DNA of 64,000 bases from Nevskia sp. (GTDB lineage Bacteria; Pseudomonadota; Gammaproteobacteria; Nevskiales; Nevskiaceae). The stretch lies in NCBI GenBank assembly GCA_023229645.1, contig JALNYU010000007.1, positions 135,934-199,933 on the forward strand. Reading direction: 5' to 3'. This document shows positions 32,578-42,568 of this stretch, piece by piece. Below the pieces are notes generated by a model, which saw only the letters and a list, made by a program, of their open reading frames with translations, had not been told where the DNA came from and ran no database searches. Position 1 is the first letter of the stretch. Every line of letters begins with the position of its first letter. A program made the position numbers and the translations under genes.

Positions 32578-33804
32578 CTACGTCCGATATTCAGCGTTGA
32601 TCTTGACGTAGTCATAGCTGAAGTCGCAGGTCCAGATCCGCGCTGCGGCATTGCCGCGGCCGAGATCAACGCGGATCGTAAACTCGGGTTTTGCCACCAC
32701 CGCAGCGCCCAGCGCTTCGTGGTAGTCCGGATGCGGTTCGCCGCCAGCGAGCAGCGGTACGTCGTCGAGCGCGATATCGACTTTCGCCGGATCAAGCCCA
32801 ACGACCCCAGCCTTGCCGATCGCCATGACGATCCGCCCCCAATTTGCATCGCCAGCGAACATCGCCGTTTTTACCAGCGGCGAGTGCGCGATTGAATACC
32901 CGACCAATCGCGCTTCGTCACGTGTCGTCGCGCCGCGGATGTCGATTGTGATGAAGCGTGTTGCACCTTCGCCATCGCGAACAATTGCCTGCGCTAGCTC
33001 GATACAAACCGCATTGACCGTATCAGCAATCGCCGCGTAGTCGGGATGCTCGACATCGACGTCAACGCTGCCGACCTGTGCTGTCGCCAGCAACATGCAG
33101 GAATCGTTGGTCGAGGTATCACCATCCACTGTCACGCTATTGAACGACGCGGCGGCAGCCTCGCGCAGGCAGCGTTGCGTCGCGGCCGGTGTTAACCGCG
33201 CATCGGTGCCGATGAACGCCAACATCGTCGCCATATTCGGGTGAATCATGCCGACGCCTTTGGCGATGCCGGTGACGGTCACCACGCCCTGCGTCGTCTG
33301 TACCTGCCGGCTTGCGCCTTTCGATACCGTATCGGTGGTCATGATCGCCCGCGCGGCATCATTCCAGCCGTCTGCAACCAAGGCCGCAGCCGCATTTGGG
33401 ACTGCCGACACCATGCGCGGCACCGGCAGCCGTTGCCCGATTACGCCGGTTGAAAACGGCAAGACCTGCCCCGGCGTGCAGCCCAGCGCAGCGGCCACCG
33501 CGGCAGTGGTCTCGGCGGCATCGGCGAGCCCGCCAGCACCGGTCGCGGCATTGGCGTTTCCCGCATTGATCAGCAGCGCGCGGATGTTCGCCGTCGCTGC
33601 AAGCCGTTCGCGGCACATTAAAACCGGCGCGGCACAGAACGCGTTTTGGGTAAATACGCCCGCTGCCCGCGTTTCCGGCGCCAGTTCAACGAGCAGCAAA
33701 TCCTTGCGCCCTGGCTTCTTGATCGCCGCCTCGGCGCTGCCGAGGCGGATGCCCGCTACCGGCAATAATGGTCCTGGCGCTACGAGATTCACCGCCACAG
33801 GCAA
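32578..33804 (-). CDS. argJ: Bifunctional ornithine acetyltransferase/NAGS
   Basis: A 408-residue ArgJ that recycles acetyl groups from N-acetylornithine to glutamate in arginine synthesis. It self-cleaves before the Thr in HPNMATMLAFIGTDA (~residue 190), which is present and intact, as is the C-terminal CDFSYDYVKINAEYRT. Whether it also acetylates glutamate from acetyl-CoA cannot be told by eye. It lies 21 nt after secA and probably shares its message. Confidence 0.95.
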   Translation of the reverse strand: MPVAVNLVAPGPLLPVAGIRLGSAEAAIKKPGRKDLLLVELAPETRAAGVFTQNAFCAAPVLMCRERLAATANIRALLINAGNANAATGAGGLADAAETTAAVAAALGCTPGQVLPFSTGVIGQRLPVPRMVSAVPNAAAALVADGWNDAARAIMTTDTVSKGASRQVQTTQGVVTVTGIAKGVGMIHPNMATMLAFIGTDARLTPAATQRCLREAAAASFNSVTVDGDTSTNDSCMLLATAQVGSVDVDVEHPDYAAIADTVNAVCIELAQAIVRDGEGATRFITIDIRGATTRDEARLVGYSIAHSPLVKTAMFAGDANWGRIVMAIGKAGVVGLDPAKVDIALDDVPLLAGGEPHPDYHEALGAAVVAKPEFTIRVDLGRGNAAARIWTCDFSYDYVKINAEYRT

Positions 33805-33825
33805 CGCTCCTAATCGTTCAGCCGG

Positions 33826-36576
33826 TCAGCTCAGGCTGCCGTGACACTGCTTGTATTTCTTGCCGGAACCGCAGGGGCACGGGTCGTTACGGCCGACTTT
33901 CGGCATATCGCGCGTAAACGTGTCGATTGGCTGTCCAGCGCTGGGCGGCGCCAGCGGCCGGCCCTGCCCAATCGGCGGCAATTCCGGGGCTGCCTCCGGC
34001 GCGGCGATCGCGTTTTCGGCAGCGGCGTGTTCAAAGTGCATCGGCCGCGCAGCGTTGCGGCGTGCTTCTTCCAGCGCTGCCACTTCTTCTTCGGTCAAAA
34101 TCTGAATCCGCGCCAAGCGCGAAATTACTTCGTGCTTAAAGCGCGCGAGTAGGTCGTTGAACATCGTAAACGCTTCGCGCTTGTACTCCTGCTTCGGATC
34201 CTTCTGGGCGTAGCCGCGCAGATGGATACCAAGGCGCAGGTAGTCCATCGCCGCCAGATGCTCGCGCCAGTAAATATCCAGCACCCGCAACATCGTTTCC
34301 TTCTCGAACGGCTCCAACACGTTGGCGCCGATTTTGTCTTTCTTGCCGGCGTAGGTGTCCGCCAATGCTTGGAGAACCTTGGCGCGAATGCCTTTCTCGG
34401 TCAGTTCACGATCTTCAACAACCCATTGCCGCAACGGCAAGTCGAGCATGAAATCGCGCTTCAAAGCTTCTTCAAAGCCTTCGAGATTCCACAAGTCTTC
34501 CGGCGTCTGCGCCGGCACGAAAGCTTCGGCAACGGCGTTGACGACATCAAGCCGAATCTCGTTGATCATCGGCGTCACAATCGTTGCGCCCATCAACTCA
34601 TCGCGCAGTTCGTAGATCGCTTTGCGCTGGTCGTTGGCGACGTTGTCGTATTCGAGCAGGTTTTTGCGGATGTCGAAGTTATGCGCTTCAACTTTGCGCT
34701 GTGCGGTTTCGATTGCACGCGTCACCATCCGGGCTTCCAGCGCCTCGCCTTCCTGCATGCCGAGCCGCTGCAGCAGCGCCCGCATCCGCGGCGGGGCAAA
34801 GATTCGCATCAAAGTGTCGTCGAGCGACAGATAAAAACGCGTCGCGCCGGGATCGCCTTGACGGCCGGAACGGCCGCGCAGCTGATTGTCGATACGCCGC
34901 GACTCATGCCGCTCGGAGCCGATCACATACAAACCGCCCGCGGCTTTCACCGCATCGTGCCGTTCCTTCCACGCCGTCCGCGCCGCTTCGCGCGTCGCGA
35001 CATCGTCTTCGGGAATAACGTGCAATTCGGCTTCGAGACTGCCGCCGAGGACGATGTCGGTGCCGCGGCCGGCCATATTCGTGGCGATTGTCACCGCGCC
35101 GGCACGGCCGGCCTGCGCAACGATTTCGGCCTCGCGTTCGTGCTGCTTGGCGTTCAGCACCTCGTGCACGATGCCGTTTTCGGTCAGCAGTTTCGATAGC
35201 AGTTCGGAGGTTTCGATGCTCGCGGTACCGACCAAAATCGGCTGATTCCGCGCGTGCACTTCCTGGATGTCTTTGAGTACCGCATCGAACTTGCCTTTCG
35301 CGCCGATATAGATCAAATCGCCGCGATCGTCGCGGATCATCGGCCGATTGGTCGGGATCACGACCACTTCCAGGTTGTAAATGCTCTGGAATTCGTAGGC
35401 CTCGGTATCGGCCGTACCGGTCATGCCGGAAAGCTTGTTGTAAAGACGGAAATAGTTCTGGAACGTGATCGACGCCAGCGTTTGGCTTTCCTGCTGGATC
35501 GCCACGCCTTCTTTCGCTTCAGCGGCTTGATGCAAGCCGTCGGACCAGCGCCGACCGGACATCATGCGGCCGGTGAATTCATCGATGATGATGATCTGGC
35601 CGCCGCGGACGATGTACTCAACGTCGCGCTTGTACAGGTGATGCGCACGTAGCAGCGCGTTCAAGTGATGGACGAGCACGATCCGGCTCGCGTCGTACAG
35701 GCTTTCATCTTCGCCGAGCAAGCCCGCTTCGCGCAGCAGGTCTTCTACGTGCTCGTGACCGCTTTCGGATAAATGAATTTGCTTCGATTTCTCTTCAACG
35801 AAGAAATCGCCCTCGCCTTCTTCCTCCTGCTGCGGCACCAATTGCGGAATCAGCACGTTGAGCTTGCGCCAGAGATCAGGGTCATCGTCGGTCGGCCCGC
35901 TGATGATCAACGGCGTGCGCGCTTCGTCGATCAAGATCGAGTCAACTTCGTCGATTACCGCGTAGTTCAGCCCGCGCTGGACTTTCTCGCTGAGCGAGAA
36001 CGCCATGTTGTCGCGCAGATAATCAAAGCCGAACTCGTTGTTCTGGCCGTAGGTGATGTCAGCCTGATACGCGGCACGCTTTTCCTCGATGCCCTGGCCG
36101 GAAACAACGACGCCGACGGTCATGCCGAGGAAGCGGAAAATACGCCCCATCCATTCCGAGTCGCGCCGCGCCAAGTAGTCATTGACGGTCACGACGTGCA
36201 CGCCCTTGCCGCTCAGTGCGTTCAAATACGTCGGCAGTGTCGCGACCAACGTCTTACCTTCGCCAGTGCGCATTTCGGCAATCTTGCCTTCGTGCAACAC
36301 GGCGCCGCCGATGAGCTGCACGTCGAAGTGGCGCATGTTCATGACCCGCCGGCCAGCTTCGCGGACAACGGCAAAGGCATCGGCTTGGACGTCGTCCAGC
36401 GTTTCGCCTTTCGCAAGCCGCTCGCGCAAAACCACCGTCTGCGCGGCGAGTTCTTCGTCGCTTAAAGCCCGGTATTTCGGCTCCAGCGCGTTGACCGAGA
36501 CGACAAGACCGTTGAGACGGCTGATGATTCGCTGGTTGCGGCTGCCAAACAAGCGCGCCAGAAGTTTATTAAGCAT
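33826..36576 (-). CDS. secA: Protein translocase ATPase SecA
   Basis: A 916-residue motor that pushes preproteins through SecYEG. Walker A in MRTGEGKTLVATLP (~102-115), DEAD-like DEVD in YAVIDEVDSILIDEARTPLI, and the motif-VI-like QLRGRSGRQGDPG are intact. The C-terminal zinc site CPCGSGKKYKQCH, which binds SecB and lipids, is complete. Full length, first gene of secA-argJ. The 150 bp upstream separate it from the M23 gene. Confidence 0.98.
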   Translation of the reverse strand: MLNKLLARLFGSRNQRIISRLNGLVVSVNALEPKYRALSDEELAAQTVVLRERLAKGETLDDVQADAFAVVREAGRRVMNMRHFDVQLIGGAVLHEGKIAEMRTGEGKTLVATLPTYLNALSGKGVHVVTVNDYLARRDSEWMGRIFRFLGMTVGVVVSGQGIEEKRAAYQADITYGQNNEFGFDYLRDNMAFSLSEKVQRGLNYAVIDEVDSILIDEARTPLIISGPTDDDPDLWRKLNVLIPQLVPQQEEEGEGDFFVEEKSKQIHLSESGHEHVEDLLREAGLLGEDESLYDASRIVLVHHLNALLRAHHLYKRDVEYIVRGGQIIIIDEFTGRMMSGRRWSDGLHQAAEAKEGVAIQQESQTLASITFQNYFRLYNKLSGMTGTADTEAYEFQSIYNLEVVVIPTNRPMIRDDRGDLIYIGAKGKFDAVLKDIQEVHARNQPILVGTASIETSELLSKLLTENGIVHEVLNAKQHEREAEIVAQAGRAGAVTIATNMAGRGTDIVLGGSLEAELHVIPEDDVATREAARTAWKERHDAVKAAGGLYVIGSERHESRRIDNQLRGRSGRQGDPGATRFYLSLDDTLMRIFAPPRMRALLQRLGMQEGEALEARMVTRAIETAQRKVEAHNFDIRKNLLEYDNVANDQRKAIYELRDELMGATIVTPMINEIRLDVVNAVAEAFVPAQTPEDLWNLEGFEEALKRDFMLDLPLRQWVVEDRELTEKGIRAKVLQALADTYAGKKDKIGANVLEPFEKETMLRVLDIYWREHLAAMDYLRLGIHLRGYAQKDPKQEYKREAFTMFNDLLARFKHEVISRLARIQILTEEEVAALEEARRNAARPMHFEHAAAENAIAAPEAAPELPPIGQGRPLAPPSAGQPIDTFTRDMPKVGRNDPCPCGSGKKYKQCHGSLS

Positions 36577-36730
36577 AGTGTCCAGGATGCAGAACGACCG
36601 GGAAGCACAATGCCCCCCGCTCGGGAATAGGCTGCGGATTATGCCTGAGACATGAGGCGGTCGGCCTCGCTTTTCAATAGCCGCCGTCTACCGCTGCGGC
36701 GAATCAAGCTGCAGCACGGTCTTTCCAGGC

Positions 36731-37663
36731 TTAGCGCGAAGCCTGGATATATTGTTCCGGGTTAACGGTATTGCCGTTCAGCAGCACTTCAAAGTGCACA
36801 TGGGGCCCGGTCGAGCGGCCAGTACTGCCCATTAACGCAATCGCCTGACCTTTCAGCACGCGATCACCAGCTTTCACCAATAGCCGCGAGTTATGGCCAT
36901 AGCGAGTCACATAACCGTTGCCATGATTGATTTCGATCAGCTCACCATAGCCGTTGCGATCACCGGCATCAATCACAATACCGCTGGCGACAGCCAATAC
37001 CTGCGAACCTTCCGCCGCTGCGAAATCGATCCCCGGATGACTACTATGCAGGCCCGTAAACGGATCCGTGCGGCCGCCATAGCCCGAGGTAATGTAGCCA
37101 CCATCAACCGGCCAACCGGACGGCTTAATTTCACGCTGCAGTTTGCTCGCCAGCAATAAATCTTCGAGCACGCGCATCTGTCGCTCGCGGTCGGTCAGCT
37201 GCTTTTGCAGGCGATCAAGCGAGCCGATAACGTCATCCAGCACCGCAGGCTGGCCATCGAGTGTCGGCGTTTCCGGGCCGCCGATTGCCGGCGGTTTGTC
37301 AAAATTGAACTCTTTAGGGTCGATATTGGCAATTTGCGTCATGCGCGCGCCAGCGGCGTCGAGTCGAATGACGTAGGCCTGTAGTTGCGCGATGCGCCGG
37401 GCCAGCGCGTGTGAATCTTCCTCAGCCTGCTTACGTGCTGCGCCCAATTCCTTGCGCTGAACATCAAACTCGTTTGCCCAGGCGCCGACGACCCGCGTCG
37501 GCAATAAGCCGCGCGTCGGTTGCAAACTCAAACCCGCGTAAAACACCAGCGCGAGCACCGCGACGCTAGCCGCTGCAAATGGCAGCCAGCTCAGCAGGTG
37601 CCGTGCGTCGAGACGCAGACGCCATGTCCGGCCACGACTGTGGCTAACCAAGATAATATCCAT
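36731..37663 (-). CDS. M23 peptidoglycan metallopeptidase, membrane-anchored
   Basis: About 310 residues. One transmembrane helix at ~24-46 places the rest in the periplasm; a coiled-coil stretch (~60-165) precedes an M23/LytM domain (~190-305) with the zinc ligands HPGID (HxxxD) and HVHFEV (HxH), so it should be an active endopeptidase that opens peptide cross-links. This secA-M23-dciA-lpxC arrangement recurs in gammaproteobacteria. An ATG at 37663 is preferred over a GTG five codons upstream. Confidence 0.9.
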   Translation of the reverse strand: MDIILVSHSRGRTWRLRLDARHLLSWLPFAAASVAVLALVFYAGLSLQPTRGLLPTRVVGAWANEFDVQRKELGAARKQAEEDSHALARRIAQLQAYVIRLDAAGARMTQIANIDPKEFNFDKPPAIGGPETPTLDGQPAVLDDVIGSLDRLQKQLTDRERQMRVLEDLLLASKLQREIKPSGWPVDGGYITSGYGGRTDPFTGLHSSHPGIDFAAAEGSQVLAVASGIVIDAGDRNGYGELIEINHGNGYVTRYGHNSRLLVKAGDRVLKGQAIALMGSTGRSTGPHVHFEVLLNGNTVNPEQYIQASR

Positions 37664-37701
37664 CTGCCAGTCATCCACGAAAATTGCGACGAGAAATCCC
37701 T

Positions 37702-38031
37702 ATGGACGCAGACGCAAAAAACGTCGGCGCACACCTCGAACTACCAGACTCTCCCGTTGGTGAGTTACTCCGCCGTGCCCGCTGGCTGGCCGAGATCGAT
37801 CAAATCTTCCGTGACTGGGTACCGGCGCCGATCGCACGCGCGATGCGGGTTGCCAATTTCCGCGACGGGATTATCGTTATTTACGTCGACTCCGCCGCTG
37901 CCCTGACCCAACTCCGTTACTCCGAGCAAGAATTACTCCAAGTTCTGACACAGCGCCTGAAACTGCCGTGTAAGAAACTCGAAATAAAAATCAAAGGCGT
38001 ACCGCCTCGCAGCCCTTCGGCCCGAGTCTAA
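37702..38031 (+). CDS. dciA: DciA (DUF721) helicase-loading protein
   Basis: A 109-residue DUF721 protein. DciA is the ancestral loader of the replicative helicase DnaB in bacteria without DnaC. The family core WVPAPIARAMRVANFRDGII and the segment VDSAAALTQLRYSEQELL are clear. The ATG at 37702 has GAGAAA upstream; the frame extends to a TTG at 37684. It is divergent from the M23 gene with a gap of under 40 bp and convergent with lpxC. Confidence 0.88.
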   Translation: MDADAKNVGAHLELPDSPVGELLRRARWLAEIDQIFRDWVPAPIARAMRVANFRDGIIVIYVDSAAALTQLRYSEQELLQVLTQRLKLPCKKLEIKIKGVPPRSPSARV

Positions 38032-38032
38032 G

Positions 38033-38059
38033 CGGGGTTTTGACTACAGCGCAACCCCG
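38033..38059. terminator. Hairpin between convergent dciA and lpxC
   Basis: CGGGGTT, 13 nt, AACCCCG forms a 7-bp GC-rich stem exactly between the two convergent stops. Only short T or A runs accompany it, so as an intrinsic terminator it is weak; its position argues for bidirectional use. Confidence 0.45.
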
Positions 38060-38061
38060 TG

Positions 38062-38979
38062 TCAGGCCAAAACGGGCGTGGCCTGCGGGTAAAAAGCCGG
38101 CGCAGCGGCGGCTTTGTCGTCAACCACAATCAGCTCCCAAGCCGCTTCATCCGCTAATAAAGCACGGGCCAGCAGGTTGTTTAGAGCGTGGCCGGATTTG
38201 AATGCGGTGTAGGCGGCAACCAACGGATGGCCGAGTAGATAGAGATCGCCGACCGCGTCGAGAATCTTGTGCCGGACAAATTCGTCGTCGTACCGAAGGC
38301 CGTCGTGATTGAGCACGCGAAACTCGTCGACGGCAACGGCATTTTCGAGGCTGGCGCCAAGCGCCAAGCGCCTTGAACGCAAGTATTCGAACTCGCGCAT
38401 AAAGCCGAATGTTCGCGCTCGGCTCACTTCGCGGATGTAGGTGGTCGTCGAAAAATCGACGGTCGCGCTTTGCGCAGTCGACTTCAACAACGGGTGATCA
38501 AAATCGATGTTGAACGTCAGCCGAAAACCGTCGTGCGGTTCCAGACGCGCCCACTTATCGCCATCCTGCACTTGCACCGGATGCTTGAGCCGCAGAAACC
38601 GACGCGGCCCTTCTTGCTCGACGATCCCAGCCGACTGGATCAAAAACACGAACGGCCCGGAGCTGCCGTCCATGATCGGCACTTCGGCCGCTGAAAGTTC
38701 GACGATGCAGTTGTCGATCCCGAGGCCGGCAAACGCCGACATCAAGTGCTCAACCGTGGCGACCTTCGTATCGTTATCGATCAGATTACTGCTGAGCGTC
38801 GTTTCCCGAACCGCATCGACCTGCGCTCGAACTTCCCGCGGCGGATTTAAGTCCACCCGGCGGAAGACAATCCCGCTATCGACTTTCGCCGGCAGCAGTG
38901 ACATGTAGACCTTCTGGCCACTGTGTAAGCCGATGCCGCTCGCGCGTACCGGGGTCTTCAGAGTTCGTTGCCGGATCAT
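38062..38979 (-). CDS. lpxC: UDP-3-O-acyl-N-acetylglucosamine deacetylase LpxC
   Basis: A 305-residue zinc amidase, first committed step of lipid A synthesis. Zinc ligands appear as His in VEHLMSAFAGLGIDN (~78) and His/Asp in HKILDAVGD (~237/241); GHPLVA carries the catalytic His. It is the last gene of the dcw cluster and is set apart from ftsZ by 127 bp, which may hold its own promoter. Length is normal (E. coli 305). Confidence 0.97.
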   Translation of the reverse strand: MIRQRTLKTPVRASGIGLHSGQKVYMSLLPAKVDSGIVFRRVDLNPPREVRAQVDAVRETTLSSNLIDNDTKVATVEHLMSAFAGLGIDNCIVELSAAEVPIMDGSSGPFVFLIQSAGIVEQEGPRRFLRLKHPVQVQDGDKWARLEPHDGFRLTFNIDFDHPLLKSTAQSATVDFSTTTYIREVSRARTFGFMREFEYLRSRRLALGASLENAVAVDEFRVLNHDGLRYDDEFVRHKILDAVGDLYLLGHPLVAAYTAFKSGHALNNLLARALLADEAAWELIVVDDKAAAAPAFYPQATPVLA

Positions 38980-39106
38980 AATTTTTGGGGCCTTGATGAC
39001 TCGTTAATAGAACAATAACGAGTAGGTATGTCGATACGCTGACAGTTACGACTCGAATTTTATCATGGAGTTCCGCGGCCCCTGGTTCGATACCGTACGC
39101 TAGCGT

Positions 39107-40375
39107 TCAGTCCGCCTGCGCCCGCAGGAAAGCCGGGATATCAAGCAGTTCCTCGTTGTAGTCGAGCGCCGAAAGCGCGGGCGCAATGCTCGGTCGCGTA
39201 TTGCGCACCGGCGCCGTGCTGGGTTCGGCATCGCGTGCCCGGGCCGGCCACGCCGATGGCTGCCGCAACGGTGCGACAACACCCGGATTCGGCACGCCAA
39301 AACCCAGTGCACTGGGCAAGCCACTCGGCAGAGAGCCAACGCCTTGGCGCGCGCGCGGTGCCACTTCCGGATGCGCCGCCAGCGCCGCTCGCGTGCTTTC
39401 GAGGCCGGTCGCGACCACGGTTACGCGCAGTTCCGCGCCAAGATTGGGATCGAACGAGGTACCGCACTTCATATCGACTTCCGCCGATGCGATTTCGTTG
39501 ATGCGTTCGTTGATCAATTCCAGCTCGTCCAACGTCAGGCTATCGTCGCTGGTGATGTTGACGAGGATGCCGCGCGCACCGGTCAGTTCGAGGTCATCGA
39601 GCAAGGGGCTGGACAACGCCGCTTCAACGGCTTTCTTGGCGCGGTCGTCGCCGGTTGCCGAGCCAACACCCATCATCGCCATGCCGCGGTTGGTCATAAC
39701 CGTTTTCACGTCGGCAAAGTCAACGTTCATCATGCCCGGCCGGGTGATCAAGTCGGAAATGCCCTGCACGGCGTTTTGCAGCACGTCGTTCGCGGCTTTG
39801 AAGCCGGACAACAACGTGATCGCGCCGCCGAGCACCAGCCGCAGCTTTTCGTTCGGAATCAGAATCAGCGAATCGACGTGCTGCTGCAATTCGCGAATGC
39901 CTTCAAGCGCAATCGACATCCGCTTCTTGCCTTCGTGCGGGAACGGCTTCGTCACGACCGCGACCGTCAAGATGCCCAGTTCGCGCGCGATCTCGGCGAT
40001 CACCGGCGCCGCGCCAGTACCTGTACCGCCACCCATGCCGGCGGTGATGAACAGCAAATCGGTGCCTTCGAGCATTTCGCGAATGCGGTCGCGATCTTCT
40101 TCCGCCGCCTCACGGCCGACTTTCGGATTCGAACCGGCGCCGAGGCCGCGCGTTACTTCAGAACCGAGTTGGAGTTGCAGCGTCGGCAAGCACTTTTCGA
40201 GATGATCCCGATCGGTGTTGGCGCTGATGAACTCGACGCCTTGGATATTCGCCGCCGCCATCTGATTCACGGTGTTGCAGCCGCCGCCGCCGACGCCGAT
40301 GACGCGGATTACGGCGCGCTTGCTGGTGCCGTCCACCAGCTCAAACATCTCTGAAACCACCTTGCTTCCGACCAT
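39107..40375 (-). CDS. ftsZ: Cell-division GTPase FtsZ
   Basis: A 422-residue tubulin homologue that polymerises into the Z-ring. The tubulin signature GGGTGTGAAP and the T7 loop NVDFADVK are present; a proline/alanine-rich linker (~320-400) leads to the C-terminal peptide DIPAFLRAQAD that binds FtsA and ZipA-type partners. The start at 40375 follows GGAGGA at good spacing; MFELVDGTSK at 40348 is the E. coli-like alternative, also with a plausible ribosome site. Confidence 0.97.
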   Translation of the reverse strand: MVGSKVVSEMFELVDGTSKRAVIRVIGVGGGGCNTVNQMAAANIQGVEFISANTDRDHLEKCLPTLQLQLGSEVTRGLGAGSNPKVGREAAEEDRDRIREMLEGTDLLFITAGMGGGTGTGAAPVIAEIARELGILTVAVVTKPFPHEGKKRMSIALEGIRELQQHVDSLILIPNEKLRLVLGGAITLLSGFKAANDVLQNAVQGISDLITRPGMMNVDFADVKTVMTNRGMAMMGVGSATGDDRAKKAVEAALSSPLLDDLELTGARGILVNITSDDSLTLDELELINERINEIASAEVDMKCGTSFDPNLGAELRVTVVATGLESTRAALAAHPEVAPRARQGVGSLPSGLPSALGFGVPNPGVVAPLRQPSAWPARARDAEPSTAPVRNTRPSIAPALSALDYNEELLDIPAFLRAQAD

Positions 40376-40440
40376 GTGAATGTCCTCCAGCCGTTAATTA
40401 ACGACAACTCAACTTGAATTTGATACCTGACTGAACGCGA

Positions 40441-41676
40441 CTAAAAATTGCCTTTCAGCCAACCCTGAATCTTTCCTAACCACTGCCCAGAGCCACCGCT
40501 GGAACCGCGCCGATTACCAAAAGCCGGCCGCTGCTGGCGCGCAAAAAGCAGCAAGCCAACGCCGGTTGCAAACGCTGGTGAACGCGTGACTTCCTCAATG
40601 CCTTCCACTTGATGCGGCAAGCCGAGGCGCACCGCGACTTCCAACACCTCTTCCGCCAATTCCAAAATTCCCGGCGTCTGCGCAACGCCGCCGGTAAGAA
40701 CGACGCCGCCCGCGATCAGGTCGTAAACATCAGCCCGGTGCAGCTCCTTGCGGACATACCGGAATAGCTCTTCGAAACGCGGCCGCATCACTTCGGCCAA
40801 CATCTGCCGCGACAAATGTCGGGTTGGTGATTCACCGACGCCGGGCACGTCGATCGGCGCGTCATGCGCCACCAATTCCGGCAGCGCGCAGCCATAGCGC
40901 AGCTTGATTTGCTCGGCGTATTGGGCCGGCGTCCGGAACGCAACTGCGATATCGCTAGTCACCAGATCGCCGGCGATCGGAATCACCGCCGTGTGGCGGA
41001 TCGAGCCGCCTTTATAGACCGCGATATCGCAGGTGCCGCCGCCGATATCGACGACGCAAACGCCGAGATCGCGCTCATCGGCCGATAGCACGGCGTCGGA
41101 CGATGCCAAGTGCTGCAGCACCAGCTTTTCTACCGTCAGCCCGCAGCGCTCAACGCATTTGTAGAGATTCTGCGCCGCGCTCAAAGTGCCGGTAACCATG
41201 TGCACTTTGGCTTCGAGGCGGACGCCGCTCATGCCGATCGGGTCCTGAATGCCTTCCTGGCCGTCAACGACGTATTCCTGCGGTACGACGTGCAAAATTT
41301 GCTGATCCGCCGGGATCGCCATTGCGCTCGCCGCTTCGATCACGGCATCGACATCGCGTGCGGTGATTTCGCGATGCCGAATCGGCACCACGCCGACTGA
41401 ATTCAAACTACGAATGTGCGTACCGGTAATGCCCACGTGAGCAGCACGCACGCGGCAGTTCGCCATCAGCTCCGCCGCTTCCACGGCGCGCCGGATCGAC
41501 TCCACTGTGTGCTCGATATTGACGACGACGCCCTTCTTCAAGCCGCGCGTCGGCGCCACGCCGAGGCCGACGACTTGCACCTGCCCGGCCGGCCCGACTT
41601 CGCCAATCATCGCCGCAACTTTCGATGTACCGACGTCCAAGCTGACCAAATATTCCGTGTTGTTGCGTCTACTCAT
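40441..41676 (-). CDS. ftsA: Cell-division actin homologue FtsA
   Basis: A 411-residue protein that tethers FtsZ to the membrane. Nucleotide-binding phosphate loops (LDVGTSKVAAMIGEV; VVDIGGGTCDIAVY) and the SHS2 1C domain are present. The C-terminal amphipathic membrane helix is WLGKIQGWLKGNF. I start at 41676, where ATGAGTAG overlaps the ftsQ stop by 8 nt, the usual coupled junction, rather than at 41697. Confidence 0.97.
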   Translation of the reverse strand: MSRRNNTEYLVSLDVGTSKVAAMIGEVGPAGQVQVVGLGVAPTRGLKKGVVVNIEHTVESIRRAVEAAELMANCRVRAAHVGITGTHIRSLNSVGVVPIRHREITARDVDAVIEAASAMAIPADQQILHVVPQEYVVDGQEGIQDPIGMSGVRLEAKVHMVTGTLSAAQNLYKCVERCGLTVEKLVLQHLASSDAVLSADERDLGVCVVDIGGGTCDIAVYKGGSIRHTAVIPIAGDLVTSDIAVAFRTPAQYAEQIKLRYGCALPELVAHDAPIDVPGVGESPTRHLSRQMLAEVMRPRFEELFRYVRKELHRADVYDLIAGGVVLTGGVAQTPGILELAEEVLEVAVRLGLPHQVEGIEEVTRSPAFATGVGLLLFARQQRPAFGNRRGSSGGSGQWLGKIQGWLKGNF

Positions 41677-42568
41677 GCTTCTTATCCTCTGCAGCAACGG
41701 GGGGCGTCCGGGCCGGATCGCCGCCGACTTCGGGCTTCGTTGCTGCCGTGCTCACCGGCACCGCCGCGCGTTCGACGCAGGCGGCAGCGGCGGCTTTCTG
41801 TCGGTCGGTCCGGGCGGCGCGAAGCGCGCTTTCGCAGGCGCCACCGTCGATCCAGCCAACAGAGAATCCGTTCGAATAACGAAGATCGATGTAGGCGATC
41901 CGGCTCAGCTGATCGGCCATTGCGCGGCTTACCGCGCCCAACAATAAATCGGTTTTTTTCAGCGACTCGCCCTGCCCCAGGCGCAGCTCGATGCCGCGCG
42001 CAGTCGCCAGCCGCCATTCGCCGCGGGCATCGACACTTAAGCCGCTCGGCACGAATGCACTCGCGCCGAGTACTTCACGCAGACGCTGGAATGTCACCGC
42101 CGCTTCTGCTTCCCGGCCGGCCGGCGCCGAGAGCTGCGGCAAATCCGCCGATAACGCATCCACAGCCGGCGTAAACACGCGGCTTTCGGTATCGATTAAC
42201 TGCGTCTGGCCCCAGCGCGCATACGGCACGCGCTCAACAACGCGGATCGCGATGCGGTCCGGCCAGATGCGGCTGATGCGCGCGTGCGCAACCCAGGGTA
42301 GGGCCTCGATCCGCGCCCGTAGCGCGGTCAGATCAACCTCGAACAAGCGCACATTCTGCAACGCCGCTGCCGCGGCAATCTGCTCGGCGCTGAGCTTGTG
42401 CAGCGCGCCGTCAACGCGCAGCCCCCGTACCGGCTGATCGAAATACGGCCGCAAGGTATTCACCAACACCGCCGCCAGCAGCACGATTACGGCGCTGATC
42501 AACAGCGGCAGCGCGGCGCGCGGCAAGCGCGGGGCAGGCTCGTTCATGGCCATCGCGCGTGCGCTCAC
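41669..42568 (-). CDS. ftsQ: Cell-division protein FtsQ
   Basis: A 299-residue bitopic protein linking early and late division proteins via FtsL/FtsB. A short cytoplasmic tail, one transmembrane helix (~19-40), a POTRA domain (LRVDGALHKLSAEQI) and the FtsQ beta domain (WPDRIAIRVVERVPYARWG) occur in order. The alanine/lysine-rich last ~45 residues are longer than in E. coli. The start is a GTG overlapping the ddl stop (GTGA). Confidence 0.95.
   Translation of the reverse strand: MSARAMAMNEPAPRLPRAALPLLISAVIVLLAAVLVNTLRPYFDQPVRGLRVDGALHKLSAEQIAAAAALQNVRLFEVDLTALRARIEALPWVAHARISRIWPDRIAIRVVERVPYARWGQTQLIDTESRVFTPAVDALSADLPQLSAPAGREAEAAVTFQRLREVLGASAFVPSGLSVDARGEWRLATARGIELRLGQGESLKKTDLLLGAVSRAMADQLSRIAYIDLRYSNGFSVGWIDGGACESALRAARTDRQKAAAAACVERAAVPVSTAATKPEVGGDPARTPPVAAEDKKHE

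Noticed and set aside
34222..35199. 325-codon open frame on the plus strand
   Set aside because: Antisense to secA, no ribosome site, shadow composition.
39186..40354. Two overlapping long plus-strand frames opposite ftsZ
   Set aside because: Both mirror ftsZ codons; real function lies on the minus strand.
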